This document shows, in pieces, positions 14,095 to 22,608 of a stretch of 64,000 nucleotides of DNA. Source of the stretch: Pseudoalteromonas caenipelagi (lineage in GTDB: Bacteria > Pseudomonadota > Gammaproteobacteria > Enterobacterales > Alteromonadaceae). Both the position numbers and the translations under genes were made by a program. The notes under the pieces were generated by a model. It was not told the origin of the DNA, ran no database searches, and saw only the letters and a program-made list of their open reading frames with translations. Position 1 is the stretch's first letter; each line of letters starts with the position of its first letter. Where the stretch lies: positions 1 through 64,000 of the forward strand of contig NZ_JABBPG010000009.1 of assembly GCF_013140855.1 (NCBI RefSeq), read 5' to 3'.

Positions 14095-16689
14095 ATGACT
14101 ACCGCACAGATCAGGCAAGCGTTTTTAGACTACTTTGCCAAACAACAACACCAAGTTGTGCCTTCAAGCTCGTTGATCCCGGGCAATGATGCCACTTTGT
14201 TATTTAACAACGCTGGTATGGTGCAATTTAAAGATGTTTTTTTAGGCGCAGAAAGCCGCCCTTACAACAGAGCAACCAGCTCACAACGTTGTGTGCGTGC
14301 CGGTGGTAAGCATAATGATTTAGAAAACGTAGGTTATACGGCCCGTCACCACACGTTTTTTGAAATGCTGGGTAACTTTAGTTTTGGTGATTACTTTAAA
14401 CAAGACGCCATCAAGTTTGCTTGGCAGTTTTTAACTGAAGTTCTGCAGCTTCCCAAAGAGAAATTATTGGTAACAATTTATCACACCGATGATGAAGCTT
14501 TTGATATTTGGCACAAAGAAGTTGGGATGCCAGAAGATCGCATCGTACGTATCGATACGGCAGATAACTTCTGGTCAATGGGTGATACAGGTCCATGTGG
14601 ACCGTGTTCAGAAATTTTCTACGATCACGGTGAGCATATTTGGGGTGGCCGTCCTGGCACACCTGAAGAAGACGGTGATCGCTTTATTGAGATCTGGAAC
14701 TTGGTATTCATGCAGTACAACCGTCATGCTGATGGCACGATGGAGCCACTCCCAAAGCAATCTGTTGATACGGGAATGGGTCTTGAGCGTATCTCTGCGA
14801 TTATGCAAGGTGTTCACTCAAACTATGAAATTGACCTTTTCCAAGGCTTAATCAAAGCTGCTGCAGAAGTAACCAATGCGCAAGATTTAGAAGATAAGTC
14901 TTTACGTGTTGTGGCCGACCACATTCGTTCATGCGCGTTTTTGGTTTCTGATGGTGTGATGCCATCTAATGAAGGCCGTGGTTATGTGCTACGTCGTATT
15001 ATTCGCCGAGCAGTACGTCATGGTAACAAACTAGGGGCAAATGGCGCATTCTTCTACAAACTAGTTGCTGCATTGATAGAGCAAATGGGTCAAGCATACC
15101 CAGAGCTTGCGAAACAACAGGCCATTATTGAAAAAGTTTTACGCATTGAAGAAGAGCAATTTGGTAAAACCCTTGACCGTGGTTTGGCTATCTTAGAAGA
15201 GAGCCTAGCTGGCATTGAAGGAGATGTTATTCCTGGTGAGCTAGTATTCAAATTGTACGACACCTACGGCTTCCCTGCAGATTTAACGGCTGATGTAGCG
15301 CGTGAACGCTTCATGACCATTGATGAAAAAGGCTTCCAAGAGTGTATGGAAGTACAGCGTAAAACAGCGCAGCAAGCTGGCAAGTTTGGTGCTGACTACA
15401 ATGAGCAACTTAAGTCTGAAAAAACCACTGATTTTAAGGGCTATGAGGCTGTGCATTATAGTGGCACTGTGGTGGAATTATTCCACGAAGGTAAAGTGGT
15501 TTCAGTATTAGAAGATGGCCAGCAGGGTATTGTTATCCTTGATAGAACACCGTTTTATGCAGAGTCAGGTGGTCAGATAGGTGATACCGGAACTTTGAAA
15601 GTAGCCAACGGTGAGTTTGCTGTCACGGATACGACTAAGCTTGGTAACGCATTTGCACATCATGGTGTGGTTAATGGCCGCATTAGTGTTAATGAAAAAG
15701 TTGATGCACAAATTGATGCCGAGCGTCGAGAGAATATAAAGAAAAACCATACAGCAACACACTTAGTGCATGAAGCATTACGCCAAGTTTTAGGTGAGCA
15801 CGTAGCACAAAAAGGCTCATTGGTAATGGCCGATCGCCTACGCTTTGACTTTTCTCACTTTGAGGGTGTAACTAAACAGCAATTGCGCGAAGTTGAAGAT
15901 TTAGTAAACGCGCAGATCCGCGCTAACTTTGCGCTTAACACCGAGCTCATGGACATTGATGCCGCCAAAGAAAAGGGTGCGATGGCGTTATTTGGTGAAA
16001 AGTACGATGATGAAGTTCGCGTGGTATCAATTGGCGACTATTCAATCGAGTTATGTGGTGGTACCCACGTAAAACGCGCAGGTGATATTGGCCTATTCAA
16101 GATTGTTTCTGAAGGTGGTATTGCCGCTGGCGTTCGCCGTATTGAAGCGGTAACAGGCGCTGAAGCATTCAACTATGTTGCTGAGCAAGAGCAGCAATTG
16201 CACGAAATAGCGGCGTTGTTAAAAGGCGATATGAGCAACGTTCTTGAGAAGGTGAGTAACTTACTTGAGAAAAATAAAGGCTTAGAGAAACAACTGACGC
16301 AACTCAACGACAAACTAGCCAGCGCAGCAGGCGCATCGTTGCTTGAATCAGCGGTAGACGTTAACGGCGTCAAGCTATTAGTGGCAAATGTGGCGGGCAC
16401 TGAATCAAAGGCGTTGCGCGGTATGGTTGATGACCTGAAGAACAAGATGGGATCAGGCGTTATTGCATTGGGTGTTGCCAACGGTGATAAAGTAAGTCTA
16501 ATAGCCGGCGTTACTAAAGATCTCGTTGGCAAAGTCAAAGCGGGTGAACTAGTTAATCATATGGCTGCGCAAGTAGGCGGTAAAGGTGGCGGTCGTCCTG
16601 ATATGGCACAGGCTGGCGGCAGTGAACCGCAAAACTTAGATACTGCCCTTGCTAGCGTTAACCAATGGGTTGCTGAGAAAACTCAGTAA
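14095..16689 (+). CDS. alaS: Alanyl-tRNA synthetase
   Basis: The 864-residue protein charges tRNA-Ala and edits Ser- and Gly-tRNA-Ala. The N-terminal catalytic domain has TSSQRCVRAGGKHNDLE and HHTFFEMLGNFSFGDYF, the editing domain has HTATHLVHEAL and CGGTH, and the C-terminal DHHA1 part has GGKGGGRPDMAQAGG. I chose the ATG at 14095 (MTTAQIRQAF) because it aligns with known starts; ATG 14086 nine bases upstream is also possible. Both lie just after the recX stop and have weak ribosome-binding sites, consistent with coupling. Confidence 0.97.
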   Translation: MTTAQIRQAFLDYFAKQQHQVVPSSSLIPGNDATLLFNNAGMVQFKDVFLGAESRPYNRATSSQRCVRAGGKHNDLENVGYTARHHTFFEMLGNFSFGDYFKQDAIKFAWQFLTEVLQLPKEKLLVTIYHTDDEAFDIWHKEVGMPEDRIVRIDTADNFWSMGDTGPCGPCSEIFYDHGEHIWGGRPGTPEEDGDRFIEIWNLVFMQYNRHADGTMEPLPKQSVDTGMGLERISAIMQGVHSNYEIDLFQGLIKAAAEVTNAQDLEDKSLRVVADHIRSCAFLVSDGVMPSNEGRGYVLRRIIRRAVRHGNKLGANGAFFYKLVAALIEQMGQAYPELAKQQAIIEKVLRIEEEQFGKTLDRGLAILEESLAGIEGDVIPGELVFKLYDTYGFPADLTADVARERFMTIDEKGFQECMEVQRKTAQQAGKFGADYNEQLKSEKTTDFKGYEAVHYSGTVVELFHEGKVVSVLEDGQQGIVILDRTPFYAESGGQIGDTGTLKVANGEFAVTDTTKLGNAFAHHGVVNGRISVNEKVDAQIDAERRENIKKNHTATHLVHEALRQVLGEHVAQKGSLVMADRLRFDFSHFEGVTKQQLREVEDLVNAQIRANFALNTELMDIDAAKEKGAMALFGEKYDDEVRVVSIGDYSIELCGGTHVKRAGDIGLFKIVSEGGIAAGVRRIEAVTGAEAFNYVAEQEQQLHEIAALLKGDMSNVLEKVSNLLEKNKGLEKQLTQLNDKLASAAGASLLESAVDVNGVKLLVANVAGTESKALRGMVDDLKNKMGSGVIALGVANGDKVSLIAGVTKDLVGKVKAGELVNHMAAQVGGKGGGRPDMAQAGGSEPQNLDTALASVNQWVAEKTQ

Positions 16690-16692
16690 CTC

Positions 16693-17895
16693 GTGGCGTT
16701 AATTGTACAAAAATTCGGTGGCACCTCAGTAGGCTCACTAGAGCGTATTGAGGCGGTCGCCGAACTTATTATTAAGACCCAGCAACAAGGCCATCAAGTG
16801 GTGGTGGTTGTCTCAGCCATGTCTGGCGAAACGAATCGTTTATTCAATCTTGCAAAGCACCTTGATGAATCCCCAAGTGCCAGAGAGCTTGATGTGTTAT
16901 TGAGCTCAGGTGAGCAGGTTAGTGTTGCTTTACTGGCAATGGCGATTATCAAACGCGGCCATTCTGCAGTAAGTTTACTTGCCGATCAAATCTCGATTAG
17001 AACAGATAACATGTTTGGTCGGGCAAGAGTGGAGCACATTGATACTCGGCGTCTCAAACAGGAACTTGAGCATAACCGCATTGCTATCATTGCAGGGTTC
17101 CAAGGTCGAGATAGTGAAGGCAATATCACCACCTTAGGGCGAGGCGGTACAGATACAACTGCAGTTGAAATTGCGGGCGTATTACAAGCCGATGAATGTC
17201 AAATTTACACCGACGTTGACGGCGTTTACACTGCCGACCCTAGAGTCGTATCAGGTGCTCGTAGACTTAATCATATCAATTTCTCTGAGATGCTTGAACT
17301 AGCAAGCTTAGGCGCAAAAGTGCTACATTTACGCTCTGTTGAAGCTGCGGGACGCTATCAAATCCCACTCAGAGTGCTATCAAGCTTTAACCCCGATAAT
17401 GGTACTTTGATAAGCTATAAGGAAGAAGGTATGTCTGATAGCCCCGTTACAGGGATAGCGGCAAACAAAGATATTGTGTTTTATCAATTCACGGCTTCTG
17501 AAGCGTCGGTGCTGAGCCAATTTCTATTGGCATTGGCAAAATTAAAAATTGACGTTGATATGTTATCTCAATGGAGTCGCCAAGCCGCTATTTTAGGCTA
17601 TGCTTTTACAGTGCAAAGCAATGATCACCTAGCAGTTTTGGCGTTATTGCAATCAGAGCCATTTGCACACAAGATTAATGATGTCGTATTTGAATTGCAT
17701 CAGGCAAAAGTGTCGCTGGTTGGGTTGGGTATCAAGTCGCACCCTGAAATCTTGGCAAATGCATTAACAGTATTAGCGGAACAAGATATTTATCCTAAGT
17801 TAATGAGTACAGCTGAGATTAAAGCAACCATTTTGGTGTCAGAAGCACAGCTACATTGTGCGGTTAACCAATTACATGTAACATTTTTGCCGTAA
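16693..17895 (+). CDS. lysC: Aspartate kinase, monofunctional
   Basis: The 400-residue protein phosphorylates aspartate, the first step to lysine, threonine and methionine. It begins with GTG four bases after the alaS stop. The kinase motif VQKFGGTSVGSLERI is at the start, with FQGRDSEGNITTLGRGGTDT near 135 and YTDVDGVYTADPR near 172. Two ACT-type regulatory regions follow from about 265, although the usual GM.G..G.A ACT signature is not obvious, so feedback control may differ from the standard enzyme. The order alaS-lysC-csrA is common in this group. Confidence 0.92.
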   Translation: MALIVQKFGGTSVGSLERIEAVAELIIKTQQQGHQVVVVVSAMSGETNRLFNLAKHLDESPSARELDVLLSSGEQVSVALLAMAIIKRGHSAVSLLADQISIRTDNMFGRARVEHIDTRRLKQELEHNRIAIIAGFQGRDSEGNITTLGRGGTDTTAVEIAGVLQADECQIYTDVDGVYTADPRVVSGARRLNHINFSEMLELASLGAKVLHLRSVEAAGRYQIPLRVLSSFNPDNGTLISYKEEGMSDSPVTGIAANKDIVFYQFTASEASVLSQFLLALAKLKIDVDMLSQWSRQAAILGYAFTVQSNDHLAVLALLQSEPFAHKINDVVFELHQAKVSLVGLGIKSHPEILANALTVLAEQDIYPKLMSTAEIKATILVSEAQLHCAVNQLHVTFLP

Positions 17896-17996
17896 AGTGA
17901 AGTAAAGCTCGGTTTTGTGCTTACTTTTATGCTCACTTTTCATTAAAATGGTTTTGACGCGGAATCTTTTAATTATTGGAATACAGGAGCAAGAGA

Positions 17997-18188
17997 ATGC
18001 TAATACTAACTCGTCGAGTAGGTGAAACCCTCATGATTGGTGATGAAGTAACCGTAACTGTGCTAGGCGTAAAAGGAAATCAGGTGCGCATTGGTGTAAA
18101 TGCACCAAAAGATGTATCAGTGCATCGTGAAGAAATTTATATGCGTATTCAGGCTGAAAAGTCGAACCCCTCGACTGGTAACATGTAA
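17997..18188 (+). CDS. csrA: Carbon storage regulator CsrA
   Basis: The 63-residue RNA-binding protein represses or stabilises mRNAs by binding GGA motifs near ribosome-binding sites. MLILTRRVGETLMIGD and the conserved VHREEIY are present. The start is the ATG at 17997, preceded by AGGAGCAAGAGA. A hairpin terminator follows. Confidence 0.97.
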   Translation: MLILTRRVGETLMIGDEVTVTVLGVKGNQVRIGVNAPKDVSVHREEIYMRIQAEKSNPSTGNM

Positions 18189-18207
18189 GCCAAACACCTC
18201 ATATGAT

Positions 18208-18238
18208 AAATATAGCCACCATGTGGCTATATTTTTGT
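18208..18238 (+). terminator. Bidirectional terminator between csrA and the convergent gene
   Basis: Stem AAATATAGCCAC/GTGGCTATATTT with loop CAT, followed by T-rich sequence on both sides. The TAG stop of the minus-strand gene lies inside the right arm. Confidence 0.75.
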
Positions 18239-18691
18239 TTGTGCCAATATAAAGTCAAAGCTCTGCGGGCTAATTAACGCTTTAGAAATATATTGCATTC
18301 CTTGTTTGGTTTTTAAAACTACACCCTTATCTGTTTTATATGCTTGCTCAATATCTTGCCACGCAAACTGGTATTGCTTGTACGGGTTCACCGCTCGAAT
18401 ACCTTGTTCATCAATATGTAAAGTGACCAAACTTCCCGATGCTCTTGAAAGCATTTGCCGCGCTATCCACCACGGTCTGCGGTAAATAAAGGCAACGACC
18501 TCGAGTGTTGCGACGAGTACTAAAAAGCTGGCTGCATATGGTTTTTTTAGTAAAAACCACGCAATTCCACTCAATAATATTAGAAATACTAATAATGGAT
18601 ACTTGGGTTTTGCCTTGTCACTGAAAGGAACTGATTCATCAAAGCACTCTGCAAAGTAGCTTTTGTTTAAGGTGTATTTTTCAGTGAACAT
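18227..18691 (-). CDS. YcxB-like membrane protein
   Basis: The 154-residue protein has two membrane spans (about 30-47 and 52-70) and a C-terminal YcxB-type domain (TLHIDEQGIRAVNPYKQYQF, WQDIEQAY). The function of the family is unknown. The ATG at 18691 has GGAG eight bases upstream; the in-frame TTG at 18703 overlaps that site and is rejected. It is monocistronic, convergent with csrA. Confidence 0.7.
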   Translation of the reverse strand: MFTEKYTLNKSYFAECFDESVPFSDKAKPKYPLLVFLILLSGIAWFLLKKPYAASFLVLVATLEVVAFIYRRPWWIARQMLSRASGSLVTLHIDEQGIRAVNPYKQYQFAWQDIEQAYKTDKGVVLKTKQGMQYISKALISPQSFDFILAQTKI

Positions 18692-19099
18692 TAATAACTC
18701 CAAATGTGGCTAAACGGCGCCATTGTAGCGTATTCGATGTGTTAAGCCACTAGTCAATTACATTAACAGCCAATGTTGAAAATGCTGGGATGTTTTTATT
18801 TGGTATGACCAATTTGTCGTTAACAATATGCCGTCTCGTCATCATTATATAACAAAGAATTTTGTATTATTTTCAACTCCTATTCTGAATATTTTTCATA
18901 TTTATAGAGCGTATTTAGGGATGTTTGGCAAAAAAAGCATGCTAACCGTATGAAATAAATGTATTAACTATTTTTGGTAATACCAATTTACAATGTTATT
19001 TACATGTCAAATTCTTTTGTTATGATGGTGCATAAATATTTATAAAAAATGACTAATAAATCGCAGTGCGCTGAATGTGCGCGTGGTAGGGGGAACAGC
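18692..19099. other. Intergenic region between the YcxB-like gene and oadG
   Basis: About 400 AT-rich bases contain no convincing gene. The right-hand half should hold the oadGAB promoter. Nothing repeated or mobile is seen. Confidence 0.5.
18999..19026 (+). promoter_or_regulatory. Candidate promoter of oadGAB
   Basis: TTTACA (18999-19004) and TATGAT (19021-19026) are separated by 16 bases, 74 bases before the oadG start. Both boxes are near the sigma-70 consensus. No operator was identified. Confidence 0.35.
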
Positions 19100-19336
19100 A
19101 TGGATATCGTTAGTTTATTGCTACAAGCCGGCAACTTGATGATCACAGGTATGGTTGGTGTGTTTGTATTTCTATCAATTTTGATTTTTGCAGTGAAGAA
19201 CTTAGCAAAACTTGCAGGACCGGAGCTATCAAACAACACATCAAATCAAGCTGCAAGTAAATCATCAACAGGGGTTTCCAGCGCTCACATCGCAGCAATT
19301 ACAGCAGCTATTGCGCAGTACAGAACAAAAAAATAA
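19100..19336 (+). CDS. oadG: Oxaloacetate decarboxylase gamma subunit
   Basis: The 78-residue protein has one N-terminal membrane span (about 10-35; LMITGMVGVFVFLSILIF) and a hydrophilic tail ending in AHIAAITAAIAQYR, a typical OadG ending. It anchors the alpha subunit to the membrane complex. I chose the ATG at 19100, right after TAGGGGGAACAGC; an upstream in-frame ATG at 19049 would add 17 residues that are not family-like. It is the first gene of the oadGAB operon. Confidence 0.88.
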   Translation: MDIVSLLLQAGNLMITGMVGVFVFLSILIFAVKNLAKLAGPELSNNTSNQAASKSSTGVSSAHIAAITAAIAQYRTKK

Positions 19337-19348
19337 TAGGGGTCTAAA

Positions 19349-21130
19349 ATGTCACAACTAAAACTTACTGAGTTAGTGCTCAGAGATGCACACCAATCGC
19401 TTCTCGCCACGCGCATGCGCCTAGAGGATATGCTACCAATCGCAGAAAAACTGGATAAAGCAGGATATTGGTCAGTAGAGTCATGGGGTGGAGCAACATT
19501 TGACTCATGTATTCGCTATTTAGGTGAAGACCCTTGGCATCGTATTCGGGCTTTGAAAGAAGCGATGCCAAATACCAAGCAGCAAATGTTGCTTCGTGGC
19601 CAAAATTTACTCGGTTACCGCCACTACGCAGATGATGTGGTAGAAAAGTTTGTAGAACGTGCACATCAAAACGGTGTGGATGTATTTCGCATTTTTGATG
19701 CGATGAACGATATGCGTAACTTAGAGACAGCGATTAAGGCTGCCATCAAAGTGGGAGCACATGCACAGGGAACTATTTCTTATACGGTAAGCCCAGTTCA
19801 CACTTTAGATATGTGGTTAGAGCAGGCGAAAAAGCTTGAAGAAATGGGGTGTCATTCAATCTGTATCAAAGATATGGCAGGCTTGCTAAAACCTTACGAT
19901 GCAGAGCAATTGATCAGTGGTTTGAAAAGTACAGTGGCCATACCCATTGCGATGCAGTGTCACGCAACTACGGGACTGAGCACCGCGACATACCAAAAAG
20001 CGATTGATGCAGGTATTGATATGTTAGATACCGCAATTTCATCTATGAGTATGACTTACGGGCATAGTGCGACGGAGACCATGGTTGCCATCACCGAAGG
20101 GACTGCGCGTGATACGGGCTTGGATTTAGCGTTACTTGAAGAAGTCGCCAGTTACTTCCGCGAAGTTCGCAAAAAATATGCTGCTTTTGAAGGAAGTCTA
20201 AAGGGCGTTGATGGACGTATCTTATTGGCGCAAGTGCCTGGGGGCATGCTAACCAATATGGAAAACCAACTTAAAGAGCAAGGTGCAGAAGACAAACTAG
20301 ATGCTGTATTAAAAGAGATCCCCAGTGTACGTGAAGATCTTGGCTTTTTACCTTTGGTGACGCCGACTTCTCAAATAGTGGGAACTCAAGCGGTACTTAA
20401 CGTGCTTACGGGAGAGCGTTACAAGACAATTACCAAGGAAACTGCTGGTGTTCTAAAGGGAGAGTATGGAGCTACGCCAGCCCCTGTGAACACTCAATTG
20501 CAGCTTAAGGTACTTGACGGCACGCAAGCCATTACCTGTAGACCTGCAGATTTAATTGAACCAGAGCTGGATAGTCTTGAAACCGAGCTGCTTAAACTTG
20601 CAGAAGAAGAAAATATTGAGTTAGCACAGGCACAAATTGATGATGTGCTTACGTACGCTCTGTTCCCTCAGGTTGGTTTAAAATTTTTGAAAAACAGAAA
20701 CAACCCCGATGCATTTGAACCTAAACCTAGCCTCGTTAAAACATCACAAGAACCAGTCCAAGCTGCGCCAGCGCAGCCATCAGGTAAATCGCCTGAACGG
20801 TATAGCGTGCAAGTCGATGGAAAAGTATACGACGTTGTTGTAGCGGCAGGTGGTGAGTTGCAAGAAGTTAAAGTAAAAGACAGTGAACTAATCCCTCAAT
20901 CAGCGTCGGTTAGCTCTTCGGAAACAATGAATGCACCACTTGCCGGTAATATTTTCAAAATCAAGGTAAAAGCGGGTGATCAAGTTGAGAAGGGCGACGT
21001 GGTGTTGATCATGGAAGCGATGAAAATGGAGACGGAAGTACGCGCGACACATTCGGGTAATGTGTCTCAAGTACTTGTGAAAGAAGGTGACTCGGTGGCA
21101 ACGGGCGACGCTATATTAGCATTATCGTAG
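19349..21130 (+). CDS. oadA: Oxaloacetate decarboxylase alpha subunit, biotin carrier
   Basis: The 593-residue protein has an N-terminal carboxyltransferase domain (about 1-290; RDAHQSLLATRMRLEDM, FRIFDAMNDMRN), a PYC_OADA association domain (to about 460) and a C-terminal biotinyl domain with the modified Lys in MEAMKMETE. It takes the carboxyl group from oxaloacetate onto biotin; OadB then decarboxylates carboxybiotin and pumps Na+. The Ala/Pro-rich linker before the biotinyl domain is typical. It lies 12 bases after oadG and 8 before oadB. Confidence 0.97.
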   Translation: MSQLKLTELVLRDAHQSLLATRMRLEDMLPIAEKLDKAGYWSVESWGGATFDSCIRYLGEDPWHRIRALKEAMPNTKQQMLLRGQNLLGYRHYADDVVEKFVERAHQNGVDVFRIFDAMNDMRNLETAIKAAIKVGAHAQGTISYTVSPVHTLDMWLEQAKKLEEMGCHSICIKDMAGLLKPYDAEQLISGLKSTVAIPIAMQCHATTGLSTATYQKAIDAGIDMLDTAISSMSMTYGHSATETMVAITEGTARDTGLDLALLEEVASYFREVRKKYAAFEGSLKGVDGRILLAQVPGGMLTNMENQLKEQGAEDKLDAVLKEIPSVREDLGFLPLVTPTSQIVGTQAVLNVLTGERYKTITKETAGVLKGEYGATPAPVNTQLQLKVLDGTQAITCRPADLIEPELDSLETELLKLAEEENIELAQAQIDDVLTYALFPQVGLKFLKNRNNPDAFEPKPSLVKTSQEPVQAAPAQPSGKSPERYSVQVDGKVYDVVVAAGGELQEVKVKDSELIPQSASVSSSETMNAPLAGNIFKIKVKAGDQVEKGDVVLIMEAMKMETEVRATHSGNVSQVLVKEGDSVATGDAILALS

Positions 21131-21138
21131 GAGGGGCT

Positions 21139-22269
21139 ATGGAAGGTTTACTAAATTTGTGGCACGCCACTGGGCTTGCCAATTTTACCATACCAGCACT
21201 GGTGATGATGGCTGTTGGTTGCGGCTTGTTGTATTTAGCGATAGCAAAAGGGTTTGAGCCTTTATTACTGGTGCCAATTGGTTTTGGCGCGATTTTAACG
21301 AATATTCCTGTTGCTGGCCTCGCTGAACCGGGGGGCTTGTTGTATTACGTTTATTACATAGGCATAGATAGTGGTGTTTTTCCGCTATTGATATTTATGG
21401 GAGTTGGTGCGCTGACAGACTTTAGCGCATTGATAGCCAATCCTCGGATGTTGTTGTTAGGTGCCGCAGCCCAGTTTGGTATTTTTGCGACATTATTTGG
21501 TGCAATCGCTTTAAATTATGTTCCAGGTTTTGAATTTACTTTAAAAGATGCCTCTGCAATTGCAATTATTGGCGGTGCGGATGGTCCAACGGCGATTTTC
21601 TTGGCATCAAAGCTTGCGCCTGAGCTGTTAGGTGCGATTGCCGTTGCGGCCTACTCCTACATGGCATTGGTACCTATTATTCAGCCACCTATTATGCGGG
21701 CACTCACATCTGAGCAAGAGCGCAATATTGAAATGCCACAATTAAGGGTAGTCTCTAAAAAAGAGAAGATACTCTTTCCTTTGGTTGTTTTAAGCTTAAC
21801 TATCATGTTTTTACCGGCAGCAACGCCGTTAGTGGGCATGTTTTGTTTGGGTAACTTAATGCGTGAATGTGGTGTGGTAGATAGGCTTAGCAATACAGCT
21901 CAGAACGAATTGATTAATATCACCACAATATTTTTGGGGTTGGCTGTTGGCTCAAAATTAGCCGCAGATCAATTTTTAACAGTCGAGACATTGGGCATTC
22001 TAGTATTAGGGGCATTAGCTTTTTCGATTGGCACTGCGTCAGGGGTGTTTATGGCAAAAATTATGAACCGACTGTCGAGTAACCCTATTAACCCACTTGT
22101 TGGTGCGGCTGGGGTATCGGCAGTACCCATGGCTGCGCGTGTTGTGAATAAAGTTGGCTTAGAAGCTAATCCTCATAATTTTTTATTGATGCATGCTATG
22201 GGGCCAAATGTTGCAGGGGTGTTAGGTAGCGCCGTAGCTGCGGGTATCTTATTAGCGCTTGTGGGTTAA
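21139..22269 (+). CDS. oadB: Oxaloacetate decarboxylase beta subunit, Na+ pump
   Basis: The 376-residue integral membrane protein carries the Na+-translocating carboxybiotin decarboxylase. Family motifs are present: GADGPTAIFLASKLAP near 148-163 (containing the conserved Asp of the ion path) and NPINPLVGAAGVSAVPMAAR near 318. GGAGGGGCT precedes the ATG. The operon makes an electrogenic sodium export linked to oxaloacetate breakdown, in keeping with a sodium-driven marine bacterium. Confidence 0.96.
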   Translation: MEGLLNLWHATGLANFTIPALVMMAVGCGLLYLAIAKGFEPLLLVPIGFGAILTNIPVAGLAEPGGLLYYVYYIGIDSGVFPLLIFMGVGALTDFSALIANPRMLLLGAAAQFGIFATLFGAIALNYVPGFEFTLKDASAIAIIGGADGPTAIFLASKLAPELLGAIAVAAYSYMALVPIIQPPIMRALTSEQERNIEMPQLRVVSKKEKILFPLVVLSLTIMFLPAATPLVGMFCLGNLMRECGVVDRLSNTAQNELINITTIFLGLAVGSKLAADQFLTVETLGILVLGALAFSIGTASGVFMAKIMNRLSSNPINPLVGAAGVSAVPMAARVVNKVGLEANPHNFLLMHAMGPNVAGVLGSAVAAGILLALVG

Positions 22270-22294
22270 ATGTAGCTTATTCTTCCAACCGACT

Positions 22295-22319
22295 GCGCAG
22301 CGAGAGCTGCGCTTTTTTT
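22295..22319 (+). terminator. Rho-independent terminator of oadGAB
   Basis: Stem GCGCAGC/GCTGCGC with GAGA loop, followed by seven T. Confidence 0.9.
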
Positions 22320-22372
22320 GTTGCTCTAATTCATGGTATAACAGCAATGACTTATGAAGGGGTAGTTGCGCC

Positions 22373-22555
22373 ATGAATATCATCGTTATTTTAGTTTCAC
22401 TCATTGTTGCTTTACTTATTTTGGTGCCATTACTTGAGCGTTATCAACATCGCCTAGGGCTAGATAAAATGCAACGCTACAGTAAGTACATTCTGCCGCT
22501 TATTATGGTGTCACTCGTCATAAAGCTATTGTATATGCTGTGGTATGAAGGCTAG
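22373..22555 (+). CDS. Small two-span membrane protein of unknown function
   Basis: The 60-residue protein has hydrophobic spans at about 3-20 and 38-56, separated by the charged loop ERYQHRLGLDKMQRYSKY. GGGGTAG lies about 10 bases before the ATG. It has no recognised family and stands alone between the oad terminator and a second hairpin. The clean topology and ribosome-binding site support a real gene. Confidence 0.6.
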   Translation: MNIIVILVSLIVALLILVPLLERYQHRLGLDKMQRYSKYILPLIMVSLVIKLLYMLWYEG

Positions 22556-22570
22556 TTTGCTGTAAATGTG

Positions 22571-22599
22571 AATAGAGGCGCGAGTGCGCCTCTATCATT
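22571..22599. terminator. Strong hairpin between convergent genes
   Basis: Stem ATAGAGGCGC/GCGCCTCTAT with GAGT loop. T tracts are short, but the position between two convergent genes suits a bidirectional terminator. Confidence 0.6.
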
Positions 22600-22608
22600 A
22601 AAGTGTGG

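Noticed and set aside
19049..19099. Longer start for oadG
   Set aside because: The extra 17 residues include Cys-Ala-Glu-Cys not seen in the family, and the ATG at 19100 has a strong ribosome-binding site directly upstream.
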